Of a stretch of DNA of 64,000 nucleotides, positions 17,018 through 25,336 are shown in pieces. This DNA is from JAMQPK01 sp035281225 (lineage in GTDB: Bacteria; Acidobacteriota; Vicinamibacteria; Vicinamibacterales; JAMQPK01): positions 1 through 64,000 of the forward strand of contig DATEEI010000128.1 of the NCBI GenBank assembly GCA_035281225.1, read 5' to 3'. A model generated the notes under the pieces. That model saw only the letters and a list, made by a program, of their open reading frames with translations, was not told where the DNA came from and did no database searches. Numbering within the stretch: the stretch's first letter is position 1; every line of letters begins with the position of its first letter. Made by a program: the position numbers and the translations under genes.

Positions 17018-17587
17018 ATGGCAGCTGAAAATCTGAAAGAGCTCTTCGTCGAGGAAATCAAGGATATCTACGATGCGGAAAAGCAGCTCACGAAAGCGCT
17101 GCCGAAGATGGCCAAGGCCGCCGGAAGCGACGAGCTCCGGTCCGCATTCGAGGAGCACCTCGAGATCACCCGGATGCACGTGAGCCGTCTTGAAGAGGTG
17201 TTCCAGCTATTTGGGATGGCCGCCCGCGGCAAGACCTGCGAGGGCATGAAAGGGCTGATCGAAGAAGGTCAGGAAGCGATGGAAGAGCTCGACGGGTCTA
17301 CGCTCGACGCGGCGTTGATTGCGTCGGCTCAAAAAGTCGAGCACTACGAGATCGCGACCTACGGGACGCTGGCCACGTTTGCCGAAGTCCTGGACATGCA
17401 GGAGGCGAAGGATCTGCTGGGGCAGACGCTCGAAGAAGAGAAAGAAGCCGACGAGAAGCTGACGACGATTGCGGGGCAGATCAACCCGGAAGCGGAAATT
17501 GAACAAGAGGGCGAAATGGCGGCCGTTGGCTCGCGCTCACGATCGGGCCGCAAGGCATCGTCTCGCAGCAAGAAACGCCAAGACTAG
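17018..17587 (+). CDS. DUF892 ferritin-like protein (YciE/YciF type)
   Basis: This 189-aa protein starts at ATG 17018. The N-terminal part LFVEEIKDIYDAEKQLTKALPKM and the helix EEHLEITRMHVSRLEEVF carry the acidic and His residues expected for a di-iron four-helix bundle. VEHYEIATYGTL supplies the second half. A basic Ser/Arg tail follows. YciF-type proteins are stress-induced and thought to bind iron. Bases 17390-17523 recur exactly at 19720-19853, where a 3' fragment of a second copy survives. Confidence 0.87.
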   Translation: MAAENLKELFVEEIKDIYDAEKQLTKALPKMAKAAGSDELRSAFEEHLEITRMHVSRLEEVFQLFGMAARGKTCEGMKGLIEEGQEAMEELDGSTLDAALIASAQKVEHYEIATYGTLATFAEVLDMQEAKDLLGQTLEEEKEADEKLTTIAGQINPEAEIEQEGEMAAVGSRSRSGRKASSRSKKRQD

Positions 17588-17628
17588 GTGCGACGGGTGC
17601 GTAAGGTGCGATAGGTGCGGCAGGTGCG
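17587..17628 (+). repeat. 9-bp tandem repeat, five units
   Basis: GGTGCG recurs at 17587, 17596, 17605, 17614 and 17623, an exact 9-base period with three variable bases per unit. It begins at the stop codon of the DUF892 gene. A shorter, related tract (GGCAGGTGC units) follows the truncated DUF892 copy at about 19931-19952, so it belongs to the duplicated locus. Confidence 0.7.
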
Positions 17629-17693
17629 TTGAGCTTGCCCGCCGTAGCGCCGTTAGGCGCGGAGGCGGGTGCGCGCCTGTCACACCGACGCAC

Positions 17694-18104
17694 TTAGGCG
17701 TGGAGTTGTGAGCGTGTCCGAATCGTGCGAAGCACTCCGCCGAGCCAGACGCAGGGAAATGCCGTGAGCGCGATGGCGATTGGGTACCAGTCGGGACCGA
17801 GATCAGCCATACCGATTGTGGCGATCGCGCTGGCAGCGCCCGCAATAAGCCCGAGAATCCCAACGACGATCACGTGACGCATGGGCGCGTGCGGCGCCAG
17901 GATTGCGGTGAGGTAGCCGCCAAGGACCGTGTAAAGGATGCGATAAGAGAGCGCGAGCAGATTCAAGCGGGTCTCGTACATCGGCTCGCCCCACGGCGGA
18001 TAGACGTGTAGGACATGCAGGATCTGATCGGTCGCGAGTGATAGCGCTGCGACAGATGCGAAGCCGGTGAGCACCGCGGTCGCGCTCCGTGCGCCTTCTC
18101 TCAT
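17694..18104 (-). CDS. small polytopic membrane protein
   Basis: The protein is 136 aa with four predicted transmembrane helices (for example VLTGFASVAALSLATDQIL and MRHVIVVGILGLIAGAASAIA). It contains a loop YPPWGEPMYETRLNLLAL seen in small membrane proteins that accompany ArsR-SRPBCC operons; the function is unknown. Its ATG overlaps the stop of the SRPBCC gene (ATGA), so the three genes form one coupled operon under the ArsR promoter. Confidence 0.75.
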   Translation of the reverse strand: MREGARSATAVLTGFASVAALSLATDQILHVLHVYPPWGEPMYETRLNLLALSYRILYTVLGGYLTAILAPHAPMRHVIVVGILGLIAGAASAIATIGMADLGPDWYPIAIALTAFPCVWLGGVLRTIRTRSQLHA

Positions 18105-18610
18105 TCCTTTGCCTTGAGCACCTTCTCGAGCTTACGGAGCTCGCTCTCCCAACCCGCGACCGCACGCTGCGTCCAGACGTCATCGTGCATGCGGTCGACT
18201 GTCAGGACGATCCGCACGCCGTTGGGCGCCTCGTGAAGTTCGACCAGAATCGACACGTTGTACGGCTCGATACCCGGAACGAAGTCGACGAGGTGAGTGA
18301 ATGCGAGCCGTGACGAAGGGACCACTGCGGTATAGACCACGCGGTGCTCGGTCGAGAGCGGCATACCAGCTTTTTTCATGAACTCGATTTGAGGCGTGGC
18401 CGTCGCTGTCATCCCGTATCTCAGCTCGCCACCCGGCCGAAGGTCGATGCTGTGTACCGTTACCGTGAAGCCATCGGGACCCCACCACGACTCGATGCCG
18501 TCCTTCGTCGTCCATAGGGCCCACACTTCCTCGATGCGTGCGTGATAGGTCCGCTCGATCGTGATCGTTCCCTTTTGACTGCTCGACCCGCCGATACTCG
18601 CGATCGTCAC
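18101..18610 (-). CDS. SRPBCC/AHSA1 family protein
   Basis: The GTG at 18610 overlaps the stop of the ArsR gene (GTGA) and gives a 169-aa protein with the family's usual N-terminus (ITIERTYHARIEEVWALWT). The core contains WWGPDGF, LRPGGELRYGM and the C-terminal helix WESELRKLEKVL, as in START-like AHSA1 proteins, which bind hydrophobic ligands in a deep cavity. A longer open frame upstream runs inside arsR and is unlikely to be used. ArsR-SRPBCC pairs are common; the ligand is not known. Confidence 0.87.
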   Translation of the reverse strand: MTIASIGGSSSQKGTITIERTYHARIEEVWALWTTKDGIESWWGPDGFTVTVHSIDLRPGGELRYGMTATATPQIEFMKKAGMPLSTEHRVVYTAVVPSSRLAFTHLVDFVPGIEPYNVSILVELHEAPNGVRIVLTVDRMHDDVWTQRAVAGWESELRKLEKVLKAKE

Positions 18611-18951
18611 TTGATACGCTCCTTGTGCCTGGCTGCTGCTCGCTTCTGTTTCTGGCGGAGCGCCGCACCGAACCTGTCGAGGCGCGCTTCCCAGAGAGCT
18701 CGATATCCGGTCATCCATCGATCGAGTTCGCGAAAGGGTTCCGGACGGAGTGAGTACACTCGCCGTGACCCTTCCGGACGCACTTCGACGAAGCCCGATT
18801 CCTGAAGGATGCGGAGATGCCGAGAAACGCCCGATTGGTCGATGTCGACCGCTTCCACAATATCGTTGACCGCGCGCTCGCCGTCACGGAGCGCCTCGAC
18901 AATGAAGCGGCGAGTTGGGTCAGCAAGGGTTCGGAAGACGTCGAGATGCAT
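18607..18951 (-). CDS. ArsR family transcriptional regulator
   Basis: The protein is 114 aa, a winged-helix DNA-binding domain of the type that pairs with SRPBCC genes: MHLDVFRTLADPTRRFIVEAL, recognition region QSGVSRHLRILQESGFVEV, and wing RPEGSRRVYSL. The cysteine metal sites of ArsR/SmtB proper are absent, so it is probably not a metal sensor. It very likely represses its own operon. The promoter lies only a few bases before the ATG and there is no ribosome-binding site, so the mRNA may be nearly leaderless. Confidence 0.9.
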   Translation of the reverse strand: MHLDVFRTLADPTRRFIVEALRDGERAVNDIVEAVDIDQSGVSRHLRILQESGFVEVRPEGSRRVYSLRPEPFRELDRWMTGYRALWEARLDRFGAALRQKQKRAAARHKERIK

Positions 18952-18962
18952 ACAGGCACATA

Positions 18963-18991
18963 TGTATATCAGTGCATATATAGCTTGTCAA
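18963..18991 (-). promoter_or_regulatory. near-consensus sigma70 promoter of the arsR operon
   Basis: On the minus strand TTGACA (18986-18991), a 17-base spacer and TATACA (18963-18968) lie directly before the arsR ATG at 18951. The predicted transcription start is about five bases from the ATG. The spacer and -10 are AT-rich with alternating TATA steps and would be a natural operator for the encoded repressor. Confidence 0.65.
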
Positions 18992-19010
18992 GTCTCCTTG
19001 AGTTCATATC

Positions 19011-19170
19011 AGTCGGCAGTTGGCAGTGATCAGTCTCAGTCCGCAGTCGGTAGTCTCAGTTAGCAGTCAATAGTCTCAGGCAGCTGTCTGATGACTGGAG
19101 ACTCAGACTTATGACTGGAGACTGAGACTGTCGACTGACAGCCGCCGACTGTCGACTGAAGGCTGACGCA
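19011..19170. repeat. low-complexity CAGTC/GACTG quasi-palindromic tract
   Basis: About 160 bases consist of imperfect copies of CAGTCNG, AGTCTCAG and, in the right half, their reverse complements (GACTGGAGACT, CTGAGACTG). The halves can pair as a long imperfect hairpin. It abuts the 5' end of the 137-aa protein gene, which may have lost its native start here. Confidence 0.6.
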
Positions 19171-19183
19171 GGAACCGAGTGTC

Positions 19184-19597
19184 TTGCGTGCAAAGGGGCT
19201 GGTCATCGAAGACGCTGCTGGTCGTGACCGCATCGTTCTTGGCGCGCCGCTCGCGGACCCTCAGGGGCGCGTCAGTCCCTCGACGGGCATCAGGATCAAC
19301 GATCCCCAAGGAATCGAGCGCTTCGCCGTCGGCCTCCTGAACAACGATCGCGTCGTGATGGGGTTCGACGCGCCTGTCGGGAAGGGCGATCCGCGTAACC
19401 GCGAACGGATAACAATTGTGGGGGACGCCGAGGGCGGAGGGTACATCCGATTCTTGAATAGGCAGACCGGCGTACCAGGCAGGCTGATTCTGGGCGATGA
19501 CGACAAGTTGTATCTCGAATTCCTGGAGAGCGCGGACGGCAAGCTGAGAGCCAAACGGATCGGATTTGCTGGAGAGACCGTGAGGGATCTGCAGTAA
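19184..19597 (+). CDS. hypothetical protein, possibly 5'-truncated
   Basis: The 137-aa reading frame can start only at TTG 19184, without a ribosome-binding site. The protein is rich in turn-and-strand repeats (GLVIEDAAGRDRIVLGAPLADPQGR, GIRINDPQGIERFAVGL, RITIVGDAEGGGYIRFLNR, KLYLEFLES). I recall similar soluble domains in uncharacterised bacterial proteins that carry an N-terminal membrane helix; here that part would fall in the CAGTC tract and is missing. The gene may therefore be a decayed or truncated copy. Confidence 0.6.
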   Translation: MRAKGLVIEDAAGRDRIVLGAPLADPQGRVSPSTGIRINDPQGIERFAVGLLNNDRVVMGFDAPVGKGDPRNRERITIVGDAEGGGYIRFLNRQTGVPGRLILGDDDKLYLEFLESADGKLRAKRIGFAGETVRDLQ

Positions 19598-19601
19598 CGT
19601 G

Positions 19602-19723
19602 TACCTCGCTTCGCTAACGACGGTAGCTGACGCGAATCAGGCGACCGCCGCGGTCGTCGCTAATCAAGATTGAGCCGTCCGGCATCTGCAGCACGTCGGC
19701 CGGGCGGCCGGTCGCTGCTCTGG
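19602..19723. repeat. 122-bp exact copy of 47496-47617
   Basis: These 122 bases are identical to the 3' end and downstream flank of the sorbosone-dehydrogenase-like gene at 47.5 kb, in the same orientation. They encode, on the minus strand, the last residues of that protein (ending DDRGGRLIRVSYRR). The copy joins the DUF892 fragment through a shared CTGG at 19720-19723. Confidence 0.85.
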
Positions 19724-19902
19724 ACATGCAGGAGGCGAAGGATCTGCTGGGGCAGACGCTCGAAGAAGAGAAAGAAGCCGACGAGAAGCTGACGACGATT
19801 GCGGGGCAGATCAACCCGGAAGCGGAAATTGAACAAGAGGGCGAAATGGCGGCAACAGGCTCGCGTTCGCGATCGGGTCGAAAGGCGTCGTCTCCACGAT
19901 GA
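19720..19902 (+). pseudogene. 3' fragment of a second DUF892 ferritin-like gene
   Basis: Bases 19720-19853 are identical to 17390-17523 of the intact DUF892 gene. From there to the TGA at 19902 the sequences diverge but remain clearly related (basic Ser/Arg tail), and the downstream flanks are also similar. This is therefore the remnant of a paralogous locus rather than a simple copy. The 5' two thirds are gone, replaced by the 122-bp segment from the 47.5-kb gene. It has no start codon in frame and should not be functional. Confidence 0.75.
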
Positions 19903-19981
19903 GTGCGCTAGGAGAGATAGGCGCGGCAGGTGCGGCAGGTGCAACATGCGCCTGTCACACCTGCGCGCTCAGGCATGGAAG

Positions 19982-20611
19982 TTAATCGGCGGTGTTCGTC
20001 CGGAGCTTCCGACGGCGGCGAGCCGCAACGGCGAGCCCGGTTGCCACGAGCCCGATCGTTGCCGGTTCGGGCACCGCAGGATTGTCCGGTTGCGTTGAAA
20101 GAATGAAGTTCAGCGCATAGGGAACCACCAGCGCAAACGGGTTCTGCTCGTTGTCGAAGATGAACGTTCCTTCTCCCGCGATGAGGAACTGAGCCACGTT
20201 GTGCCCGGTGAACCCGATGAGTGCAGGGTCGGTGAGGGCCGTCAGCGGCGTCCCGGTCACGACGCTCAGGTTCCACTCATTGAAAGTCGGGCTGAACGTC
20301 GACGTGGAAAAATCGAATGTAAAGTCCAGGAACTCCGTGGAGCCCAAATTCGCCAAGGTGAGTTGATCAGAGGGAAATGGATCCGACCCGAACAAGTTGG
20401 CGGTACCGATCGGGGCGAGTGTCGATTGCTCGATCACGGACACCTGCGCGGCGCCACGCACGTCGTAGACAACGGCTGTCGGATCCGCCAACGGAATCAC
20501 GACGGTGCCGTTGATGACGCCCGTGGAAGGAAACAGGATCGGCGCGGCGTGCGCAGACGGAACGGCGAGCACAACCAGTGCGAACAATGAGACGATCGAG
20601 CGGACCAACAT
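19982..20611 (-). CDS. PEP-CTERM sorting domain protein
   Basis: The protein is 209 aa with a cleavable signal peptide (VSLFALVVLAVPSAHAAP), a beta-rich middle of unknown function and a C-terminal PEP-CTERM tripartite signal: VPEPATIGLVATGLAVAA, then RRRRKLR. AGGAGG stands 10 bases before the ATG. Exosortase would cleave near VPEP. It lies next to the exopolysaccharide locus, matching the known association of PEP-CTERM proteins with EPS synthesis. No exosortase is seen here. Confidence 0.87.
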   Translation of the reverse strand: MLVRSIVSLFALVVLAVPSAHAAPILFPSTGVINGTVVIPLADPTAVVYDVRGAAQVSVIEQSTLAPIGTANLFGSDPFPSDQLTLANLGSTEFLDFTFDFSTSTFSPTFNEWNLSVVTGTPLTALTDPALIGFTGHNVAQFLIAGEGTFIFDNEQNPFALVVPYALNFILSTQPDNPAVPEPATIGLVATGLAVAARRRRKLRTNTAD

Positions 20612-20845
20612 CTAGCTAACCTCCTGTGGCCTGCATGCACGCATCGTGTGTGCAGAGCAGCCGTGCGCCGCCATTTTACGATTGAACGCGCGTAAGTAAA
20701 GGCCGAAGTGCGGGTTTTTCCGATCACAATTTCGGTCAGGCCGTCCTGAAAAATAAGTCATCTGCGATTGAGACAAATGTATTCGGAGTCGCGGAGTTCT
20801 GCCACGATCGCACCCAAAGACTTGAGGGCGTGGTGAGCCGCGGAC

Positions 20846-20861
20846 AGGCATGCTGATTGCT
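20846..20861 (+). promoter_or_regulatory. candidate sigma54 promoter before the EPS operon
   Basis: AGGCAT-GCTGA-TTGCT has the GG-N10-GC spacing of a -24/-12 promoter and lies about 190 bases before the first EPS gene. PEP-CTERM/EPS loci are often sigma54-dependent, which is the reason to mention it; the single match is weak on its own. Otherwise I see nothing in 20612-21046. Confidence 0.28.
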
Positions 20862-21046
20862 GTGTTACGAATACGTCGTACGGTGGTGCTGCGCATGGAA
20901 TCCATTTTTGTCGCAACTGATAATTGGGTGGTTCTTCCGCGGCGAATCGATTGTATGATTCGTCTGGTCGAAGTGGCCGGTGCGGCAATCTCGATTCGAC
21001 GTTACGCACTTCTGACCTTCAACCCTTAGATTTGCAGCGGGTGAGT

Positions 21047-22636
21047 ATGTCCGATCAGTCCGAGCGCAGCTATACGCTCGTCGACCTCGTTGCCATCATG
21101 TCCAGGTGGCGGCGAGCGATGGCGGCCACATTTTTTGCCGTGTTCATTCCGGCGGCGGCGGTGACGTTTCTGATGCCTCCGGTGTACGAGGCGACCGCGA
21201 CGATTCTTGTGAGCCGGCAGACGAGCACGCCGGAGTTTTCTGTGAAGTCGCCGACCACTCCCGAGCTTGGCTCCGTCATCCGCACGCTCGAGAGAAAAGA
21301 AGAGGTGAACGCCAAGATCGAAGCGCTGAAAGGGCGTGCGACGATCGAGCCAGTCATCGACAAGCTGGCGATTGACGAGGCGGCGATCGATCGCATCAGA
21401 GATGCCCGTCGCTACGTGCGCGCCGTGTACAAGTGGGTGATGAAGACAGCGGGAACGATCTACGACGAGACGAAGTACGCCATCCATCTGAGCACGAGGC
21501 CGACCCCGGCGGAGCGCGCATTCTTCGAGCGCGAGCAGCTCGTGAACACCGTCATGCGGCGCGTGCGTGCGACGAATCTACCGGATTCGACCGTCATCGA
21601 AGCGTCGTTTCGTGCGAGCGACCCGCTCCTCGCCTCGACGGCGATCAATCACATCGCGGAGCAATTCGTCGAGCGCGATGCCAGCGTGCGCGATGCGCGC
21701 GCGCGAGGCTACTTTGACGAGGAGTCGCAGCGAAAGGCCGTCGAGCTCCGCGACGCCGAGCAGCAGCTCGAACAGGCCAAGCGCCGATCCGAGGCGTACT
21801 CGTCTGAGGAACAGCGCAAGCTCCTGCTGAGCTCGATGAACGACATCGCCAATCGTCGCAAGGCCCTTGCGGCCAGCCGCGCGCGCTTCGCGGCCCGCGT
21901 CGATGTGCTCGCGGGCCAACTCGAGAAAGAGCCCGAACGGATCATCGGGCGCCGGGAGTCGAACCGCGATCCGGCGCTCGACGACCTGCGGCGCGAAGTC
22001 GTCGGCCTCGAGATGCAGCGCTCCACAGCCAGTCAGCAGTTTCTGCCGGAGGCCGTGCCCATTCAGGATCTCGATGCGCGGATTCGAGAGGCGCGGCAGC
22101 TCGAGAAGATGCTTCAGTCGCAGCTCGAGGGTTCCGTCACCACGGAGGTCAATCCAGTCCGCGAAGGCCTGCGGCAGCATCTGCTCGGCGACCGCGCGGA
22201 ACTGAGCGCGGCGATCGCCGAAGAACGGGTGCTCGCGGAACAGCTGCGTGATTTCGAACAGCAGCTCGCGCGGTTGAGTCAGGCCGATCTCGAGCTGCAG
22301 AATCTCGGACGGGACGTGGCTGCGAAGGAAGAATCCTACATGCTTGCCGTTCGCAACCGGCAGCAGGCGCGGACGACCGAGAACATGGCCGGCGCGCGTC
22401 TGACCGAGGTGCGGATCGTCAACTACGCCTCGCTGCCGCTGTCGCCGATTCGCCCGCGCAAATGGCTGTACCTGGCGATCGCGCTTGCCGCGGCGCTGCT
22501 GGCCGCGGGCGTCGCGCCGTTTTTTGCGGAGTTCAACAGCCTGACATTTACTTCAGAGGAGGATGTTCGCGGTCACCTCGGTTCGCTGGTCGTGGCGGCA
22601 TTTCCGGCACGACTCTCGCGCGGTCGTACGAATTAG
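21047..22636 (+). CDS. Wzz/chain-length determinant-like EPS protein
   Basis: The protein is 529 aa from ATG 21047 (GGGTGAG upstream). It has a first transmembrane helix near 25-45, a long periplasmic helical region (SEAYSSEEQRKLLL, QLRDFEQQLARLSQADLELQNLGRDV) and a second transmembrane helix near 485-505, followed by a short cytoplasmic tail. This is the polysaccharide co-polymerase layout (PF02706) that sets EPS chain length together with a polymerase. No fused tyrosine-kinase domain follows, so a separate partner is expected. The PilZ/BY-kinase-like protein encoded at 30.2-31.2 kb is the obvious candidate. Confidence 0.87.
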   Translation: MSDQSERSYTLVDLVAIMSRWRRAMAATFFAVFIPAAAVTFLMPPVYEATATILVSRQTSTPEFSVKSPTTPELGSVIRTLERKEEVNAKIEALKGRATIEPVIDKLAIDEAAIDRIRDARRYVRAVYKWVMKTAGTIYDETKYAIHLSTRPTPAERAFFEREQLVNTVMRRVRATNLPDSTVIEASFRASDPLLASTAINHIAEQFVERDASVRDARARGYFDEESQRKAVELRDAEQQLEQAKRRSEAYSSEEQRKLLLSSMNDIANRRKALAASRARFAARVDVLAGQLEKEPERIIGRRESNRDPALDDLRREVVGLEMQRSTASQQFLPEAVPIQDLDARIREARQLEKMLQSQLEGSVTTEVNPVREGLRQHLLGDRAELSAAIAEERVLAEQLRDFEQQLARLSQADLELQNLGRDVAAKEESYMLAVRNRQQARTTENMAGARLTEVRIVNYASLPLSPIRPRKWLYLAIALAAALLAAGVAPFFAEFNSLTFTSEEDVRGHLGSLVVAAFPARLSRGRTN

Positions 22637-22655
22637 CCCATCGATTAGGACTCAT

Positions 22656-23435
22656 ATGTCAATCCCAGCCGAACGAAACATTCAGTCAATCTCAGCCAGC
22701 CAGCGCAATGTTATTCCAGCATTCGGATCGGTCATCGCCGCCATCGCGCGACGCACGATCGACATTACGGTCGCATCGGTCGTTCTCATTCTCACGGCCC
22801 CGATCATGCTCGCCCTTGCCGTCATCATCCGGCTCGACTCCCCGGGACCGGCGCTCTTCTGGCAGACCCGCATGGGACGCAACCTCCGGTCCGGCGGCGA
22901 TCGGCGTCGCATGAGCGCCCACCCGCGATCGTCGGATCCGCGCCGCACGGAGCGCCGCCGCCTCGACATCGCAGGAAAACCGTTCACGTTCGTGAAATTC
23001 CGCACCATGTACGTGGATGCCCGACAACGGTTCCCAGAGCTCTACGCGTACAAGTACTCGACGGACGATCTCCGCGACCTCAAGTTCAAGTTGGATCCGG
23101 ATCCCCGGCTGACCCGTGTCGGGCGCTACCTGCGGAAGACGAGCCTGGACGAGTTGCCGAATTTCTGGAATGTGCTGACCGGCGCCATCACGCTCGTCGG
23201 CCCGCGCCCAGAAATCCCGGAGATGAGCCCTTATTACTCGAGTACGGATCGGCGAAAGTTCCGAGTGTCACCCGGAGTCACGGGGCTCGCCCAAATTCAG
23301 GGCCGCGGCCACCTCTTGTTTCGTGACACCGTGGCCCTCGACGTGCAATACGTCGAGTCCCGCACGTTCTGGCGCGACATGCGGATTCTGTGGGCAACGG
23401 TCGTCGCCGTCGTGAAGCACGATGGGGCCTTCTGA
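22656..23435 (+). CDS. undecaprenyl-phosphate sugar-1-phosphate transferase
   Basis: The 259-aa protein has one membrane segment (ITVASVVLILTAPIMLALAVIIRLDSPGP) and the bacterial sugar transferase core: GKPFTFVKFRTM, TSLDELPNFWNVL, TLVGPRPE, GVTGLAQIQGR. It transfers a sugar-1-phosphate to undecaprenyl phosphate, the first committed step of EPS repeat assembly. A basic loop of about 30 residues between RMGR and GKPF is typical of the subfamily found with PEP-CTERM EPS loci. The start ATG 22656 has AGGA at good spacing; a longer frame begins inside the Wzz gene and is not needed. Confidence 0.9.
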   Translation: MSIPAERNIQSISASQRNVIPAFGSVIAAIARRTIDITVASVVLILTAPIMLALAVIIRLDSPGPALFWQTRMGRNLRSGGDRRRMSAHPRSSDPRRTERRRLDIAGKPFTFVKFRTMYVDARQRFPELYAYKYSTDDLRDLKFKLDPDPRLTRVGRYLRKTSLDELPNFWNVLTGAITLVGPRPEIPEMSPYYSSTDRRKFRVSPGVTGLAQIQGRGHLLFRDTVALDVQYVESRTFWRDMRILWATVVAVVKHDGAF

Positions 23436-24375
23436 CGTGTCGACCCAGGATCCCGAGCTGTCGATTGTGATCGTGAACTACAACGGGGGCAGGCTGCTCG
23501 AGCAGTGCCTTCAGGCGTTGCAGGCCCATCCGCCGTCGTGTTCATACGAGGTCGTGATCGTCGACAACGGGTCGACGGACGGGAGCCCGGATCGCGTCGA
23601 GGCCCAGTATCCATCCGCACGGCTGGTTCGAAGCGTCTCGAACGTGGGACTGGCGCGCGCCTTCAACATCGCCTTGAAGCTGGCTTCGGGCCGTTTCGTG
23701 CTCTCGCTCGACAGCGATACGCGCGTCACGCCGAACGCGCTTTCGTCCCTCATGGCAAGAATGGAAGCGGCATCCCACGTGGGCATCATCGGCGCCGCGC
23801 TGCTGAATCCCGACCTCTCGGTGCAGAAAACAGCACGACGTGCGCCGACCCCGTTGAACGCGGTGTTCGGAAGGCGGTCGCTCGTGACGAAGCTGTTTCC
23901 GAACAATCGCTTTTCACGCCGGTACTTGATGGACGATCGCGTGCCGTCTGACGCTCCTTACGCCGTCGATTGGGTGTCGACGGCAGCGCTGCTCATTCGA
24001 CGGGAAGCCCTGGACGCCGTGGGGGGCCTGGACGAGGCCTTCTTTGTTTACTGGGTGGATGCTGACTGGTGCGCGCGGGTGCGGAAGGCGGGGTGGGCGA
24101 TTGAAACGCACCCGGGCTCGAAAGTCATCCACGACGAAAACCTGAAGGGCGGCCATCGGACCCGCCGCCGGACCCGCATGATCCTCGATTTCCACGACGG
24201 CGCCTACCGGTACTATCGCAAGCACCATGTCAGTCATGCGCTCAGCCCGCTGAATGCCTTTGCCCTGGTCGGATTGTCAACCCGGGCGGCCATCTTCATC
24301 GTCTGGGATTTTGCCGTGACGGCAGTCAACCGATCGCGAAGCGCTGCTTCCAAGGAGTTCTGTCATGAACAGTAG
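23422..24375 (+). CDS. glycosyltransferase family 2 (rhamnosyltransferase-like)
   Basis: The 317-aa protein opens with LSIVIVNYNGGRLLEQCLQAL and has the nucleotide-binding DNGSTDGSP and metal-binding LSLDSDTRV motifs of GT-A enzymes, plus the WVSTAALLIRREALDAVGGLDEAFF segment typical of WbbL-like rhamnosyltransferases. It probably adds a sugar to the lipid-linked EPS intermediate. The start overlaps the sugar-transferase gene by 14 bases; a GTG at 23437 is an alternative that would remove the overlap. Confidence 0.88.
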   Translation: MGPSDVSTQDPELSIVIVNYNGGRLLEQCLQALQAHPPSCSYEVVIVDNGSTDGSPDRVEAQYPSARLVRSVSNVGLARAFNIALKLASGRFVLSLDSDTRVTPNALSSLMARMEAASHVGIIGAALLNPDLSVQKTARRAPTPLNAVFGRRSLVTKLFPNNRFSRRYLMDDRVPSDAPYAVDWVSTAALLIRREALDAVGGLDEAFFVYWVDADWCARVRKAGWAIETHPGSKVIHDENLKGGHRTRRRTRMILDFHDGAYRYYRKHHVSHALSPLNAFALVGLSTRAAIFIVWDFAVTAVNRSRSAASKEFCHEQ

Positions 24376-25336
24376 TTCACCCTATGTCGGAGCCATTCTT
24401 GCGGCCGGCCACGGCACGCGGATGAATATCGTCAGCGAGAGCTATCCGAAGCCGCTGATCCCGGTCAGCAACAAGCCGGTGATGCAGCACCAGATTGAAT
24501 TGATGCGGGGTCTCGGTATCCGCGATATCTACGTGCTCATCGGCCATAAGGGCTACGAGATTACCCGGCGATTCGGCAATGGAGAGTCGCTCGGTGTGCA
24601 TCTGACGTACGTGGAGCAGAGCCGGATGCTCGGCATCGCTCACGCGGTCGGCCATCTCGAGAGACACTGCGATCGGCCGTTTCTGTTGTTCCTTGGAGAC
24701 ATCTTCTTCGAGCCCCGCGACCTGACGCAGATGCTGCGCGTGTACGAGGCGCAGGGTGCGACTGGTGCCGTGCTGGCCACGAAGGAAGAGGCCGATCCCG
24801 CCGCCATCCGGCGGAACTTCTCGGTCGTTCTAGCGCAGGATGGGCGGGTCACTCGTGTCATCGAAAAGCCCCGCCATACGACCAATCGATTGAAGGGCGT
24901 CGGCATGTATCTCTTCGAGCCGACGATATTCGACTCGATTCGCCGCACGCCGAGAACGGCGATGCGCGACGAGTACGAAATTACCGATGCGGTTCAGGTG
25001 TTCATCGACGATGGCTACCCCGTGCGGACCGCCGACGTCGTCAAAGAGGATATCAATCTGACAACGCCGCAGGACATGCTGCGCGTCAACCTCTGGCAAG
25101 CGGCCAAGGAAGGGCGCATGCCGCTGGTTGGAGATGGGGGGCAGCACCATCCAGGTGCTCGCATCGAGCATTCCGTCGTTGGCGCGCGTGTCACCATCGA
25201 GCATCCGGTACGCATCACCAATTGTCTGGTGTTCGAGGACACGTTGATTCGCGGGCGGGAAGATATCGAGAACACCGTGATCATGCCGCACGCATCGGTC
25301 AATTGCGGGGCATTGTCGGTGACGGCGGCATGGTAG
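24365..25336 (+). CDS. sugar-1-phosphate nucleotidyltransferase
   Basis: The 323-aa protein begins AILAAGHGTRMNIVSESYPKP, the G-x-G-T-R...P-K-P signature of NDP-sugar pyrophosphorylases such as RmlA and GlmU. FLGDIFFEP is the metal-binding site. The C-terminal 60 residues look like the start of a left-handed beta-helix. It makes an activated sugar nucleotide for EPS synthesis; the sugar is not determined by sequence alone. AAGGAG precedes the ATG, which overlaps the previous gene by 11 bases. Confidence 0.88.
   Translation: MNSSSPYVGAILAAGHGTRMNIVSESYPKPLIPVSNKPVMQHQIELMRGLGIRDIYVLIGHKGYEITRRFGNGESLGVHLTYVEQSRMLGIAHAVGHLERHCDRPFLLFLGDIFFEPRDLTQMLRVYEAQGATGAVLATKEEADPAAIRRNFSVVLAQDGRVTRVIEKPRHTTNRLKGVGMYLFEPTIFDSIRRTPRTAMRDEYEITDAVQVFIDDGYPVRTADVVKEDINLTTPQDMLRVNLWQAAKEGRMPLVGDGGQHHPGARIEHSVVGARVTIEHPVRITNCLVFEDTLIRGREDIENTVIMPHASVNCGALSVTAAW

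Noticed and set aside
19011..19170. CRISPR array
   Set aside because: The units are short, irregular and partly inverted, there are no unique spacers of constant length and no cas genes.
22875..22985. Arg-rich 30-residue insertion in the sugar transferase as a novelty
   Set aside because: Such a basic loop is usual in the sugar transferases of PEP-CTERM-type EPS loci, so it is a subfamily trait.
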